Source of the DNA: an uncultured Flavobacteriaceae bacterium
GTDB lineage: Bacteria > Bacteroidota > Bacteroidia > Flavobacteriales > Flavobacteriaceae
DNA: 64,000 nucleotides
Reading direction: 5' to 3'
NCBI GenBank assembly: GCA_947503005.1
Contig: CANNCA010000002.1
Location: forward strand, 496,001 to 560,000
The notes under the pieces: generated by a model
Database searches by the model: none
Seen by the model: the letters and a program-made list of their open reading frames with translations, nothing else
What the model was told of the DNA's origin: nothing
Position numbers and translations under genes: made by a program
Shown here: positions 8,133 to 16,813 of the stretch, in pieces
Layout of the letters: each line of letters opens with the position of its first letter
Position numbering within the stretch: the stretch's first letter is position 1

Positions 8133-8978
8133 TCACCACAATAGTTTATCGTTGGCTACCTCAAAGTCAATAAGCTTTAGTTCAAGTAAAGTGCCTTTTA
8201 CTTTTTTTAAGGTTTCAATTTCCAGCTGTTTTTGGCTCCAATGGGTTTTAGAAAGCCATTCTTTAATATCCTCTATTTTTTGACCATAGCGATTCGCAAG
8301 AGTCCGGTCTATACTAGGTATACTCTTGAATTCGATGGTATACCCATTAATTATTTCTAAAATGTGTTTGACCAAATTTTCGTTTTCATCAATGAAATCT
8401 GTTCTTGCGGCAATTACAAAACAGGGCCATGGGGTGGGACAATCTCCCAACCTCCTGAAAGTTTTTTTGTCTACTAGAGGTTTTGTTGTGAAGTGCTCCC
8501 ACATAAAATAATCGGCGGTACCAAGAGAAAGTGCTTCAACCGCACCTTCCAAATTATTGATGACTTCAAATTGAAGTATTCGGGTATCCCAATCCTGTTT
8601 TTCGGCATTCACATAGGCCATAAGATGACTTCCACTACCAAATCGACTAATGGCCGCCTTTGTGTTTTCAAGTTCGGAAATTTGATTAAACTTGCTGTTG
8701 TAGCCAACATGAATTCCCCAAAGAAGGGGAGTAGCGATATATTCCTGAACAATTTTTACAGGATTGCCCTCTGTAATACTTTTTACAATGCCTTCTGTTA
8801 AAATAATCGCCAAATCTGCCTGATTTTCTTTCAACATTTGGCTCATTCTACCGGTACCTTCGGAAACATCGGACCATGAAAGATTAATTCCACGTTCTTC
8901 AAATGCTCCTTCTTCAATAGCCATGTGCCAAGGAAGGTTAAAATGTTCGGGCACTCCAATAATTTTGACATTCTTCAT
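8133..8978 (-). CDS. Cytosolic substrate-binding-like protein (SsuA/THI5/NMT1 type)
   Basis: A 281-residue periplasmic-binding-protein-like fold of the NMT1/THI5/SsuA type: an N-terminal GVPEHFNLPWHMAIEEGAFEE segment (early strand then the 'slow helix' motif), a central RFGSGSHLMAY ligand-loop region and a second-lobe CPTPWPCFV segment. Unlike ABC-transporter binding proteins it has no signal peptide or lipobox, and no permease or ATPase gene is nearby. Its start overlaps the stop of the upstream nucleoside phosphorylase by 4 bp, indicating translational coupling. A cytosolic role as a ligand sensor or enzyme is more likely than transport. Related cytosolic folds with enzymatic roles exist (THI5, MqnA/MqnD), but I cannot assign it to those. 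Confidence 0.8.
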   Translation of the reverse strand: MKNVKIIGVPEHFNLPWHMAIEEGAFEERGINLSWSDVSEGTGRMSQMLKENQADLAIILTEGIVKSITEGNPVKIVQEYIATPLLWGIHVGYNSKFNQISELENTKAAISRFGSGSHLMAYVNAEKQDWDTRILQFEVINNLEGAVEALSLGTADYFMWEHFTTKPLVDKKTFRRLGDCPTPWPCFVIAARTDFIDENENLVKHILEIINGYTIEFKSIPSIDRTLANRYGQKIEDIKEWLSKTHWSQKQLEIETLKKVKGTLLELKLIDFEVANDKLLW

Positions 8979-9844
8979 GCAGTGAGTTTGGTCAAGGTGT
9001 ATTTTATTAGTTCATCAATAGATTTTTCTGGATTTTTAGAAAATTCTCCCGTGACTCTATTCGCCAGAATACAGTTCATTGAAATCGCTTGATGACCCAT
9101 TAATTTTGATAACCCATAAATACCGGAAGTTTCCATCTCGAGATTGGTTATTTTGAGTTTACCATAACGGAATGAGGCAATTTTGGAAATGAGGTTCTTT
9201 TCGTTGATTGCAGTTCTTAACTTTCTGCCTTGGGGCCCGTAAAAACCCGTATTTGTTGCCGTAAACCCAAATCGTATACGATTTGAAGTTAATTTTGAAG
9301 CTAGTGGCTCGTCACATTTTATAACGTAGGGAAATGATTTTAGGTCAGACCAATTGGAATGCGCAATAAACTTCTCGGCAATATCGTCATGCTGAATATG
9401 CTTATTCTCATAGAAGTGCAAAAGTGAATCAAAACCTATTGCATATTCACTCAACAAAAAAGAATCTACAGAAATTTCAGCTTGTATGGCTCCAGAAGTT
9501 CCGATTCGTATAAATTGAAGTTGTGTGATTTCTTTCTTTATCATTCTGGTTTCGAAGTCGATATTCACCAAAGCATCTAGTTCATTGAAGACGATATCTA
9601 TGTTATCGGTACCGATACCGGTCGAGATGACCGTAATGCGTTTACCGCTTAGAATTCCCGTATGCGTTAGAAATTCCCTTTTTCCTTTTTTTACTTCAAT
9701 GGAATCAAAGTATTGGGAGACATCTGTTACACGATCTGGGTCTCCAACTGTGATAATGGTAGTAGCAATGTCTTCTGGAAGTAAGTTTAAATGATAAATG
9801 CTGTTATCTGCATTTAAGATTAGCTCGGACGGCCCTAATTGCAT
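8975..9844 (-). CDS. Nucleoside phosphorylase (uridine phosphorylase-like)
   Basis: A 289-residue member of the PNP/UDP phosphorylase superfamily 1. The phosphate-binding start motif is VGDPDRV near residue 33, a STGIGTDN segment near 75 and a RIGTSGAIQ segment near 118 follow, and a LEMETSGIYGLS motif near residue 236 supplies the ribose/base-contacting Glu and Met. These enzymes cleave nucleosides with phosphate to base and ribose-1-phosphate. Base specificity cannot be read safely. It is the middle gene of a three-gene minus-strand operon, 1 bp after the DUF1835 gene and overlapping the substrate-binding-like gene by 4 bp. Confidence 0.9.
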   Translation of the reverse strand: MQLGPSELILNADNSIYHLNLLPEDIATTIITVGDPDRVTDVSQYFDSIEVKKGKREFLTHTGILSGKRITVISTGIGTDNIDIVFNELDALVNIDFETRMIKKEITQLQFIRIGTSGAIQAEISVDSFLLSEYAIGFDSLLHFYENKHIQHDDIAEKFIAHSNWSDLKSFPYVIKCDEPLASKLTSNRIRFGFTATNTGFYGPQGRKLRTAINEKNLISKIASFRYGKLKITNLEMETSGIYGLSKLMGHQAISMNCILANRVTGEFSKNPEKSIDELIKYTLTKLTA

Positions 9845-9845
9845 G

Positions 9846-10778
9846 TTATAACTTCAGTATTCTGTCCGTATCTGTGTTGTACAAGAAATTATATTTCAAC
9901 GCCCCACCTAAATAGACATCGTTGTCCTGAATACAAGAATAATAACTTGTTTGATTATCGAGAATTTCTTTCCCTGTTTTTGTGAGCCTTACGGGGTTAA
10001 AAGAAGAGAATAAAGGTTTTAAACGTGAAATTGCACGATCATACTGAGAATCCCCGAAGCCCAAACCTCCTTGATTCTTTAGAAGGGTGCTAATAAATGT
10101 TTTTTTAGAAGTAGGTTTGGTCTCAACGGCCAAGCTTAGAATTTTATTCTCCATTTCATTAAGACCATTCTTTATCGATGGAAATCGATGCAAATGTGAG
10201 GCTACGGCATCTGACAAATAATCAAACTGATAATCCTTAAAATCTCTCAGGTTTTCCAGACGAATTGGATTATCACTACAATACAATTGCCAAACATAAT
10301 CGGCATATTCGATATCGTCCTGCGTTAAAATGGTTCGATTCTCATAAAGGTCTAGTAATTTCTCGTCATCCAGTTCGTTCAAACCAAATAATCTATCCGA
10401 ATCATCTTCATTTCCACTGCAAACCAATGAAACTTCCGCGTACTTGCGATTAGCTTTCAACCAGCTCAATACGGCGAGCATATTGATTTGGCAAAACAAA
10501 TCGTACTCGAACCAGAGTACAATATGGTCTTGCTGCTTATGATTACATAGTGAACGGTACTCTTTTAAAGTCTTCTCGATAAACCATGATTTGGAAACCT
10601 TATAGTTTTTGTTGAGGAATTCAAAACGTGTTTTCCAAAAATTTTCGCTACCTACATTGGTGAGGGTCTTGCCCTCACAAAGCATCTCACGCCATGTGAT
10701 TACATCACCTTTTAGTTTGAGAGTGCTTAGTCTTTCTGTAAAAGCATCTCCGTTAGTAATATGCAATAGGGAACTCAT
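9846..10778 (-). CDS. DUF1835 domain protein
   Basis: A 310-residue protein. The N-terminal block LHITNGDAFTERL, the GDVITWREMLCEG segment and the later VLWFEYDLFCQ motif are the signature of DUF1835, followed by the usual helical C-terminal region. The biochemical function of the family is not known to me. There is no signal peptide. It is the first gene of the operon that continues into the nucleoside phosphorylase (1 bp spacing) and the substrate-binding-like gene. The 130 bp upstream of the start is AT-rich and probably holds the operon promoter, but I could not identify clear boxes. Confidence 0.85.
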   Translation of the reverse strand: MSSLLHITNGDAFTERLSTLKLKGDVITWREMLCEGKTLTNVGSENFWKTRFEFLNKNYKVSKSWFIEKTLKEYRSLCNHKQQDHIVLWFEYDLFCQINMLAVLSWLKANRKYAEVSLVCSGNEDDSDRLFGLNELDDEKLLDLYENRTILTQDDIEYADYVWQLYCSDNPIRLENLRDFKDYQFDYLSDAVASHLHRFPSIKNGLNEMENKILSLAVETKPTSKKTFISTLLKNQGGLGFGDSQYDRAISRLKPLFSSFNPVRLTKTGKEILDNQTSYYSCIQDNDVYLGGALKYNFLYNTDTDRILKL

Positions 10779-10908
10779 ACAGGTCTGTTGTTTAGATTAC
10801 GTCGTCTAAAAATAACATTTAATCGAAAAGGACAAAAGTTTTTAACTAAAAAATCATTTTAATTGACAATAAAAAACAGGAAAGCCAAGTATTCCGGTAT
10901 TTACGAAA

Positions 10909-11232
10909 TCAACCTCCAACACGTTTGACGGTAAAACCTTTTTTCTTCAAAATTTCCATGATTTTATCACGGTAATCGCCTTGGATTATGATAGTCTCAT
11001 TTTTGATGGTACCGCCAACACTTAGTTTGGTCTTGAGTTCTTTTGCGAGTATTTTAAAGTCTTGGTCCGCACCGGTATAACCCTCTAATATTGTTATTGG
11101 CTTACCCTTTCTTTTCTCATATTTACATATTATTGGGGCATCTTGAAGCCATACATCACTTATGACAGGTTGATCTTCCTTTGTTGGAGTATGTTCAGGG
11201 AAAAGATTTTTTAGCTGGTCTTTGAGATCCAT
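10909..11232 (-). CDS. SUI1/YciH-type translation initiation factor-like protein
   Basis: A 107-residue protein of the eIF1/SUI1 family as found in bacteria (YciH). The segment KRKGKPITILEGYTG, the KLSVGGTIKN stretch and the terminal GDYRDKIMEILKKKGF are the typical SUI1 core, which binds near the ribosomal P site and affects start-codon fidelity in characterised homologues. The length is normal for bacterial YciH. It lies 3 bp downstream of the 2OG-Fe(II) oxygenase gene on the same strand, so the two are probably co-transcribed. Confidence 0.92.
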   Translation of the reverse strand: MDLKDQLKNLFPEHTPTKEDQPVISDVWLQDAPIICKYEKRKGKPITILEGYTGADQDFKILAKELKTKLSVGGTIKNETIIIQGDYRDKIMEILKKKGFTVKRVGG

Positions 11233-11235
11233 CGA

Positions 11236-12186
11236 TTACTTTTTAATTAGGCCCAATTCAATCAATCGCTCATTTAAAAATTCCCCAGCGGTAATATCCT
11301 CAAAACCTTTCGGATTTTCAGAGTCGATACAATTCTCCAAGCAGTTCAATGGCATTTCGCTTATGGGATGCATAAAGAAAGGTATGGAGTACCGCGAAGT
11401 ACCCCAGAGTTCCTTTGGTGGGTTTACAACTTGGTGGATGGTGGATTTTAATTTGTTGTTCGTCAATCGTGAAAGCATATCTCCCACATTTATCATCAGT
11501 TGATCAGGCATTGCAATGGCATCAATCCATTCCCCTTGATGGTTCATCACTTGCAACCCCTTACCGTGCGCGCCCATTAAAAGGGTGATCAGGTTGATAT
11601 CACCATGGGCGGCAGCCCGAACCGCGTTTTTAGGTTCTTCGGTAATAGGTGGATAATGGATCGGACGTAGAATCGAATTCCCGTTTTTGATAAATTCATC
11701 AAAATAGGTTTCCTCCAATTCTAAATGCAATGCTAAGGCTCGAAGTACGTACTTCGCCGTTTTTTCCAACATTTTATAGGCTTCTTTTCCAATCCTGTTG
11801 AAATCGGGAAGCTCTTTTACTATTACATTGGAAGGATATTGCGCTTCTAGTTTCGGATTATTTTCAACATACTGCCCAAAATGCCAGAACTCCTTTAAAT
11901 CGCCTTCTTTCCTTCCTTTTGCATGTTCTTTCCCGAAAGATGTATATCCACGTTGGCCTCCAATGCCAGGTATTTCATAGGAGTCTTTTACCTTTTGTTC
12001 CAGTTCAAAAAACTTCTTGATCTCACTATAAAGGTCATCGACCAATTCCTGCGAAAGAAAATGTCCGCTCAAGGCCACAAACCCGATTTCCTCAAAGGCT
12101 TTTCCGATTTCTGAGATAAACTTTTCTTTACGGATGGCATCACCTGATGTAAAATCCTGCAAATCGACACTAGGTACAAGGCTCAT
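11236..12186 (-). CDS. 2-oxoglutarate/Fe(II)-type oxygenase, isopenicillin N synthase family
   Basis: The ORF track starts at 12315, but ATG 12186 is chosen because homologues begin with a short lead to the VPSVDLQDF segment and the upstream extension is low-complexity Lys/Arg/Thr. The resulting 316-residue protein has the non-haem iron DIOX_N and 2OG-FeII_Oxy domains. The metal triad is His194 and Asp196 (AAHGDINLITLL) with His251 (STIHQVV), and Arg265 in SRYSIPFF binds the co-substrate carboxylate. The reaction on its physiological substrate cannot be predicted. It is transcribed divergently from the E1 gene, sharing a 127-bp intergenic region. Confidence 0.9.
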   Translation of the reverse strand: MSLVPSVDLQDFTSGDAIRKEKFISEIGKAFEEIGFVALSGHFLSQELVDDLYSEIKKFFELEQKVKDSYEIPGIGGQRGYTSFGKEHAKGRKEGDLKEFWHFGQYVENNPKLEAQYPSNVIVKELPDFNRIGKEAYKMLEKTAKYVLRALALHLELEETYFDEFIKNGNSILRPIHYPPITEEPKNAVRAAAHGDINLITLLMGAHGKGLQVMNHQGEWIDAIAMPDQLMINVGDMLSRLTNNKLKSTIHQVVNPPKELWGTSRYSIPFFMHPISEMPLNCLENCIDSENPKGFEDITAGEFLNERLIELGLIKK

Positions 12187-12313
12187 AAAGCTATTATTGA
12201 TAGTTTTTTCAAAGTTAATAAATATTGTATGGGCAAATAGTAAACGCCTCTTTTTTGTAGTCTTTTTTGTTACATTTATCCCGCATTTTGCCCTATGACC
12301 TTTAAAATATAAC

Positions 12314-14290
12314 ATGCAATATCAAAACAAAGAAATATCTCAGAAATTTCAGCTTGCGCTATATGAGAGAATGCTGAAACCCCGCATGATAGAAGAGAAG
12401 ATGTTGATTTTACTGAGACAAGGCAAGATATCAAAGTGGTTTAGCGGAATCGGTCAAGAGGCAATTTCGGTTGGTGTTGCGAGTGCGATGAACGAGGAGG
12501 AATACATTCTTCCCATGCACCGGAACCTTGGTATTTTTACAACAAGAAACATTCCCTTGCATCGTCTTTTCGCACAATGGCAAGGAAAAGCGTCGGGGTT
12601 CACCAAAGGTCGAGATCGAAGTTTTCATTTTGGGACTCAGGATTACAAGATTGTTGGTATGATATCGCATTTGGGACCACAATTGGGTGTAGCCGACGGT
12701 ATTGCCTTGGCTGATGTTCTCAAAAAGAGAAAGCAGGTAACCGCAGTTTTTACCGGAGAAGGGGCGACTAGCGAAGGTGATTTTCATGAAGCATTAAACG
12801 TTGCCGCCGTCTGGGACCTACCGGTTTTGTTCTGTATCGAAAATAATGGATACGGTCTTTCAACGCCAACCAATGAACAGTATCGCTGTGAACATTTGGC
12901 CGATAAAGGAAAAGGCTATGGTATTGAGTCACATATAATTGACGGGAATAATATTCTTGAAGTCTATACAATGGTCAATGCCATATGCAAAAGAATGCGA
13001 AAGAAACCAGCACCCGTTTTGTTGGAATTTAAAACCTTTCGAATGCGTGGTCATGAAGAAGCGAGTGGTACCAAATACGTACCACAGGATTTAATGGATC
13101 AATGGGCCGCAAGAGATCCTCTCGAGAATTATGTTGAATTTTTAAGGAATAACAACATCCTCACCGAAGAAGAAGAAGTTGTGATAAAGAAGAAAATCAT
13201 TCATGAAATCGATGCGCATTTAAAGATCGCCTTTGACGAAAGTAAAGTGCAATCTTCGGAAAGCATAGAATTAGGAGATGTTTACCGGAAATTTGACTTC
13301 CAATTAGTTGAACCAAAATCAGAGCAAAAAAATATTAGACTTGTAGATGCTATTTCAGAGGGGCTGAAACAGTCGATGAAACGGCACGAGAACCTTGTGG
13401 TCATGGGGCAAGATATTGCCGACTATGGCGGAGTTTTCAAAATTACCGATGGTTTTGTGGAAGCTTTCGGGAAAGAACGCGTAAGAAACACGCCCATTTG
13501 CGAGTCGGCCATCGTAGCCGCGGCAGCGGGACTTTCTATCAATGGAATGAAAGCGGTAATGGAAATGCAGTTTGCCGATTTTGCAAGTACGGGGTTCAAT
13601 CCTATTGTCAATTATTTGGCGAAAATGCATTATCGATGGAATGAAAATGCTGACGTGGTGATCCGCATGCCGTGTGGAGGTGGTGTAGGAGCCGGACCGT
13701 TCCATTCTCAGACCAATGAGGCTTGGTTTACAAAGACACCAGGGTTAAAAGTTGTTTATCCAGCATTTCCGTATGACGCAAAGGGGTTATTGGCAACTGC
13801 TATAAACGATCCAAATCCTGTAATGTTCTTCGAGCACAAAGGTTTATATAGAAGCATTTACCAAGATGTTCCTACAGATTACTATACTTTACCTTTCGGA
13901 AAGGCTAGTTTAATCAAAGAAGGTAACGATATCACCGTAATATCTTACGGAGCCGGGGTACATTGGGCACTTAGCACGCTGAGAAAACATCCGGATATTT
14001 CCGCAGATCTCATCGATTTAAGAACATTAACACCTTTGGATATGGATGCCATCTATAAATCCGTTGAAAAAACAGGAAAAATAATTATTCTTCAAGAAGA
14101 CAGTCTTTTCGGCGGAATCGCAAGTGATATTTCTGCTTTGGTCATGGAAAACAGATTTGAAAATCTAGATGGGCCTATTAAACGTATTGCTAGTATAGAA
14201 ACACCTATTCCCTTTGCTAAAAATCTTGAAGACATGTATTTGCCCAAATCACGATTTGAAGACGCTTTATTAGAATTGATAGCGTATTGA
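12314..14290 (+). CDS. Fused alpha/beta E1 of a branched-chain-type 2-oxoacid dehydrogenase
   Basis: A 658-residue thiamine-diphosphate enzyme in which the alpha and beta E1 subunits are fused, as is usual in Bacteroidota. The alpha part (about 1-320) carries the ThDP motif GEGATSEGDFHEALN...ENN near residues 148-177; the beta part (about 340-658) starts at RLVDAISEGL and has the MGQDIADYGGVFK and PICESAIVAAAAG segments, then a transketolase C-terminal domain. It decarboxylates branched-chain 2-oxoacids and transfers the acyl group to lipoyl-E2. No E2 or E3 gene is adjacent. The branched-chain acyl-CoA produced could also prime iso-fatty-acid synthesis in such bacteria (inference). Confidence 0.93.
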   Translation: MQYQNKEISQKFQLALYERMLKPRMIEEKMLILLRQGKISKWFSGIGQEAISVGVASAMNEEEYILPMHRNLGIFTTRNIPLHRLFAQWQGKASGFTKGRDRSFHFGTQDYKIVGMISHLGPQLGVADGIALADVLKKRKQVTAVFTGEGATSEGDFHEALNVAAVWDLPVLFCIENNGYGLSTPTNEQYRCEHLADKGKGYGIESHIIDGNNILEVYTMVNAICKRMRKKPAPVLLEFKTFRMRGHEEASGTKYVPQDLMDQWAARDPLENYVEFLRNNNILTEEEEVVIKKKIIHEIDAHLKIAFDESKVQSSESIELGDVYRKFDFQLVEPKSEQKNIRLVDAISEGLKQSMKRHENLVVMGQDIADYGGVFKITDGFVEAFGKERVRNTPICESAIVAAAAGLSINGMKAVMEMQFADFASTGFNPIVNYLAKMHYRWNENADVVIRMPCGGGVGAGPFHSQTNEAWFTKTPGLKVVYPAFPYDAKGLLATAINDPNPVMFFEHKGLYRSIYQDVPTDYYTLPFGKASLIKEGNDITVISYGAGVHWALSTLRKHPDISADLIDLRTLTPLDMDAIYKSVEKTGKIIILQEDSLFGGIASDISALVMENRFENLDGPIKRIASIETPIPFAKNLEDMYLPKSRFEDALLELIAY

Positions 14291-14422
14291 CAAAACTTTG
14301 AAGACTTAAGCGTATTTCATCGAATATTCAATTTTTGAACCATAAATTTCGATTATCAGCGTTTGGTAGAAAGACTTAAAACTAAATTCCTACGTATATA
14401 AAAAACCCTAAATCAATTTCAA

Positions 14423-14905
14423 ATGAAAAAATGCGCCGTGTTCGTAATGTTAATCACCGTTTTGATTTCTTCGTGTTCTATTTCAAAAGCGGCAAAAGAC
14501 AAACGGAACTTACTGAGTGGCACTTGGACACTTGAAGACGTTTCCTATGAAAATGGAATAGCAAATTATAAATCAGTAATTTTCAATGATGCCCAAGATA
14601 TTTGTTTTGAGGGTAGCGACTGGTTCTTTAGAGATAATAATAGTACTGGACGATATACCATCGCCGCATCATCACTATGTGCGGCAGGGGATAGATTTAT
14701 CCGCTGGTCGGTAGTGGAAAATCCTGAGAATTATTCTAGTCAATTACAATTCAAACGTATTGATGAAAAAAATAAGGACATAACAGGTTTAGGTTATAGG
14801 CTTAATATTACGACACTAACGGCTAACGAAATGGTATTAAAATCAAATGTGGCTGTTGATGGCGAGGTCATTAACATCGTTTATAAATTCACAAGAAAAT
14901 CGTAA
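14423..14905 (+). CDS. Lipocalin-like lipoprotein
   Basis: A 160-residue lipoprotein: signal MKKCAVFVMLITVLISSC with lipobox Cys18. The mature part begins with LLSGTWTLEDVSY, the GxW lipocalin signature, and is predicted to be beta-rich, ending in IVYKFTRKS. Lipocalin-like lipoproteins of this size are often paired with an OmpA-type lipoprotein in flavobacteria, as seen here (11-bp spacing to the next gene). A ligand cannot be assigned. Confidence 0.82.
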   Translation: MKKCAVFVMLITVLISSCSISKAAKDKRNLLSGTWTLEDVSYENGIANYKSVIFNDAQDICFEGSDWFFRDNNSTGRYTIAASSLCAAGDRFIRWSVVENPENYSSQLQFKRIDEKNKDITGLGYRLNITTLTANEMVLKSNVAVDGEVINIVYKFTRKS

Positions 14906-14916
14906 ATAAAATCCCC

Positions 14917-15612
14917 ATGAAAAATCTTATCATTAAAAGTACATTTATATTTCTGTCATTTATTCTAATATTTAGTTGTAGCGCGGTTAAAAATGCAAAT
15001 CACAAACAAAAGGGAGCAGTTGTCGGAGCTACTAGCGGTGCCGTTATAGGCGGCGTACTTGGCAATAATGTTGGTAAAGGAGACAATACGGCTCTAGGTG
15101 CCATCATTGGTGCTGTTGTCGGTGGCGTTGCGGGAGGGTACATAGGTGATCGTATGGATAGACAAGCTGAACGAATCGAAGAAGAAATTCCGGGTGCGGA
15201 AGTAACAAGGGTTGGCGAAGGAATTAACGTTGTTTTCAATGAGGAGGCTGGAGTTTACTTTGACACAAGTAAATCAAATGTAAAAGGTACTTCAGCTACC
15301 ACTTTGAATAAATTAGCGGGTATCTTTAAAGAATACCCGAAGTCATATATTTTGGTTGAGGGCCATACTGATAGTGCTGGCCCTGAAGAATACAATATGA
15401 ATTTATCAAAACAACGTGCCGAATCGGTAACAAACTATTTGATAGCACAAGGAATCAACCAAGGTCGATTTACTACTAAATGGTATGGTGAACTGCAACC
15501 AAGAGCCGACAACTCGACTAGTGAAGGTAAAAGTAAGAACCGCCGAGTTGAACTGGCTATTGTAGCGAATCAGGAACTTAAGGATGAAGCAAAAAGTAAA
15601 ACTAGTAAATAA
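14917..15612 (+). CDS. OmpA-family lipoprotein with a glycine zipper
   Basis: A 231-residue lipoprotein. The signal ends with FSCSAVK (lipobox Cys21). A glycine-zipper segment follows (about 33-87: GAVVGATSGAVIGGVLG and GAIIGAVVGGVAGGYIG), able to insert in or oligomerise at the membrane. The C-terminal OmpA domain (about 110-220) contains ILVEGHTDSAG and the NLSKQRAESV motif that bind diaminopimelate of peptidoglycan. It probably tethers the outer membrane to the cell wall. It is co-transcribed with the lipocalin-like gene and followed by a strong terminator. Confidence 0.92.
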   Translation: MKNLIIKSTFIFLSFILIFSCSAVKNANHKQKGAVVGATSGAVIGGVLGNNVGKGDNTALGAIIGAVVGGVAGGYIGDRMDRQAERIEEEIPGAEVTRVGEGINVVFNEEAGVYFDTSKSNVKGTSATTLNKLAGIFKEYPKSYILVEGHTDSAGPEEYNMNLSKQRAESVTNYLIAQGINQGRFTTKWYGELQPRADNSTSEGKSKNRRVELAIVANQELKDEAKSKTSK

Positions 15613-15645
15613 CATAGTTAAAAGGATTAGCGCATAGCAGCTTTG

Positions 15646-15675
15646 AAATCCCGACCTTAGAGTCGGGATTTTTTA
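15646..15675 (+). terminator. Rho-independent terminator after the OmpA lipoprotein gene
   Basis: A 10-bp perfect stem AAATCCCGAC / GTCGGGATTT with a CTTAGA loop runs into a T-rich tail (TTTTATTCTT). It lies 33 bp after the OmpA-lipoprotein stop and only about 17 bp before the GTG start of the next gene, so it insulates the polyketide operon and leaves very little room for a promoter between them. Confidence 0.9.
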
Positions 15676-15691
15676 TTCTTATCTTTCTCAT

Positions 15692-16813
15692 GTGAATTGC
15701 TATGATATTATTATTGTTGGTGGGGGTTTGGCCGGACTAACGGCTGCACTGCACCTTTCCCAGAAAAACTATTCGATTTTAGTAATCGAAAAGAAGAAAT
15801 ATCCCTATCACAAGGTTTGTGGCGAGTATGTGTCCAAAGAAGTCATCCCTTATTTGGAGCAACTTGGTGTTTCGTTTGGGGAGATACAGGTAAAGAAAAT
15901 TGACACCTTACTTCTTAGTTCTAGTAGCGGAAAATCGGTTCAAACCAAACTTCCTTTGGGTGGCATTGGGATCAGTCGTTTTACCTTAGATCAGCTGCTT
16001 TATCAAAATGCGATTGAAAAGTGTGTTGATTTTCAAACAGATACCGTATTGAGTATCGATTACAGAGAAAATATTTTTTTTATCACAACGGAACACGGTC
16101 GGCAATTTAGTGCCACCCTTGTTATAGGTGCCTACGGAAAACGTGATGCGCTTGATAAGCGTTTAGATAGAACATTTATAAAAAAAAAATCAGCTTGGCT
16201 AGGAGTGAAAGCACACTATGAATTTGATGATTTTCCTGATAATCTAGTTGCGTTACACAATTTTAATGGAGGATACGGAGGATTGTCCAAAACGGAGACC
16301 GGCGCAGTGAATTTCTGTTATTTAACTGCCTATAAAAGCTTTCAAAAAGAAAAGAACATTGAGGAGTTTAACAATAATGTTGTTGCGCAAAATCCTTTTT
16401 TAAAGGAATTTCTTAAAAATGCCCAACCAATTTTTGATGAACCATTGACGATTGCTCAAATATCTTTCGATCAGAAAACGGCAATTAAAAACCACGTTCT
16501 GATGTGCGGAGATACCGCCGGATTGATACACCCGCTTTGTGGCAACGGAATGGCGATGGCAATTCATGCGGCAAAGATTGCTAGCGAACTAATTTTCGAC
16601 TATATGGAAAGCAACGACCGCAAGCGTGCGAAATTGGAACAAGAGTACCAACGACAATGGAGCCAAGCCTTTACAAAACGCCTATGGATGGGGAGAAAGT
16701 TACAGGCAATTTTGTTGAACAAAACTATGTCTAAGTTATCCATGAACCTTGCAATTCAAACACCGTCTTTGTTACAACAACTCATAAAGAATACTCACGG
16801 CAAAACCTTATGA
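15692..16813 (+). CDS. FAD-dependent oxidoreductase of the type III PKS cluster (geranylgeranyl-reductase-like)
   Basis: A 373-residue flavoprotein starting at GTG 15692; an ATG two bases upstream is out of frame and followed by TGA. The dinucleotide fold IIIVGGGLAGLTAAL (Gly10-x-Gly12-x-x-Gly15) is followed by VIEKKKYPYHKVCGEYVS, characteristic of the geranylgeranyl-reductase/aromatic-hydroxylase group, and the FAD pyrophosphate motif CGDTAGLIHPLCGNGMAMA lies near residue 270. It could hydroxylate or oxidise the cyclised polyketide, or reduce a double bond. It is the first gene of the operon and overlaps the methyltransferase by 4 bp. Confidence 0.88.
   Translation: MNCYDIIIVGGGLAGLTAALHLSQKNYSILVIEKKKYPYHKVCGEYVSKEVIPYLEQLGVSFGEIQVKKIDTLLLSSSSGKSVQTKLPLGGIGISRFTLDQLLYQNAIEKCVDFQTDTVLSIDYRENIFFITTEHGRQFSATLVIGAYGKRDALDKRLDRTFIKKKSAWLGVKAHYEFDDFPDNLVALHNFNGGYGGLSKTETGAVNFCYLTAYKSFQKEKNIEEFNNNVVAQNPFLKEFLKNAQPIFDEPLTIAQISFDQKTAIKNHVLMCGDTAGLIHPLCGNGMAMAIHAAKIASELIFDYMESNDRKRAKLEQEYQRQWSQAFTKRLWMGRKLQAILLNKTMSKLSMNLAIQTPSLLQQLIKNTHGKTL

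Noticed and set aside
8133-9844. Possible futalosine (menaquinone) pathway pair: MqnA/MqnD-like plus MqnB-like
   Set aside because: Neither protein shows the motifs I would require, no other mqn gene is nearby, and most flavobacteria use the classical menaquinone route; kept only as an analogy.
15000-15239. Low-complexity Thr/Pro/Ala minus-strand ORF
   Set aside because: It is the antisense reading of the glycine-zipper region of the OmpA lipoprotein.
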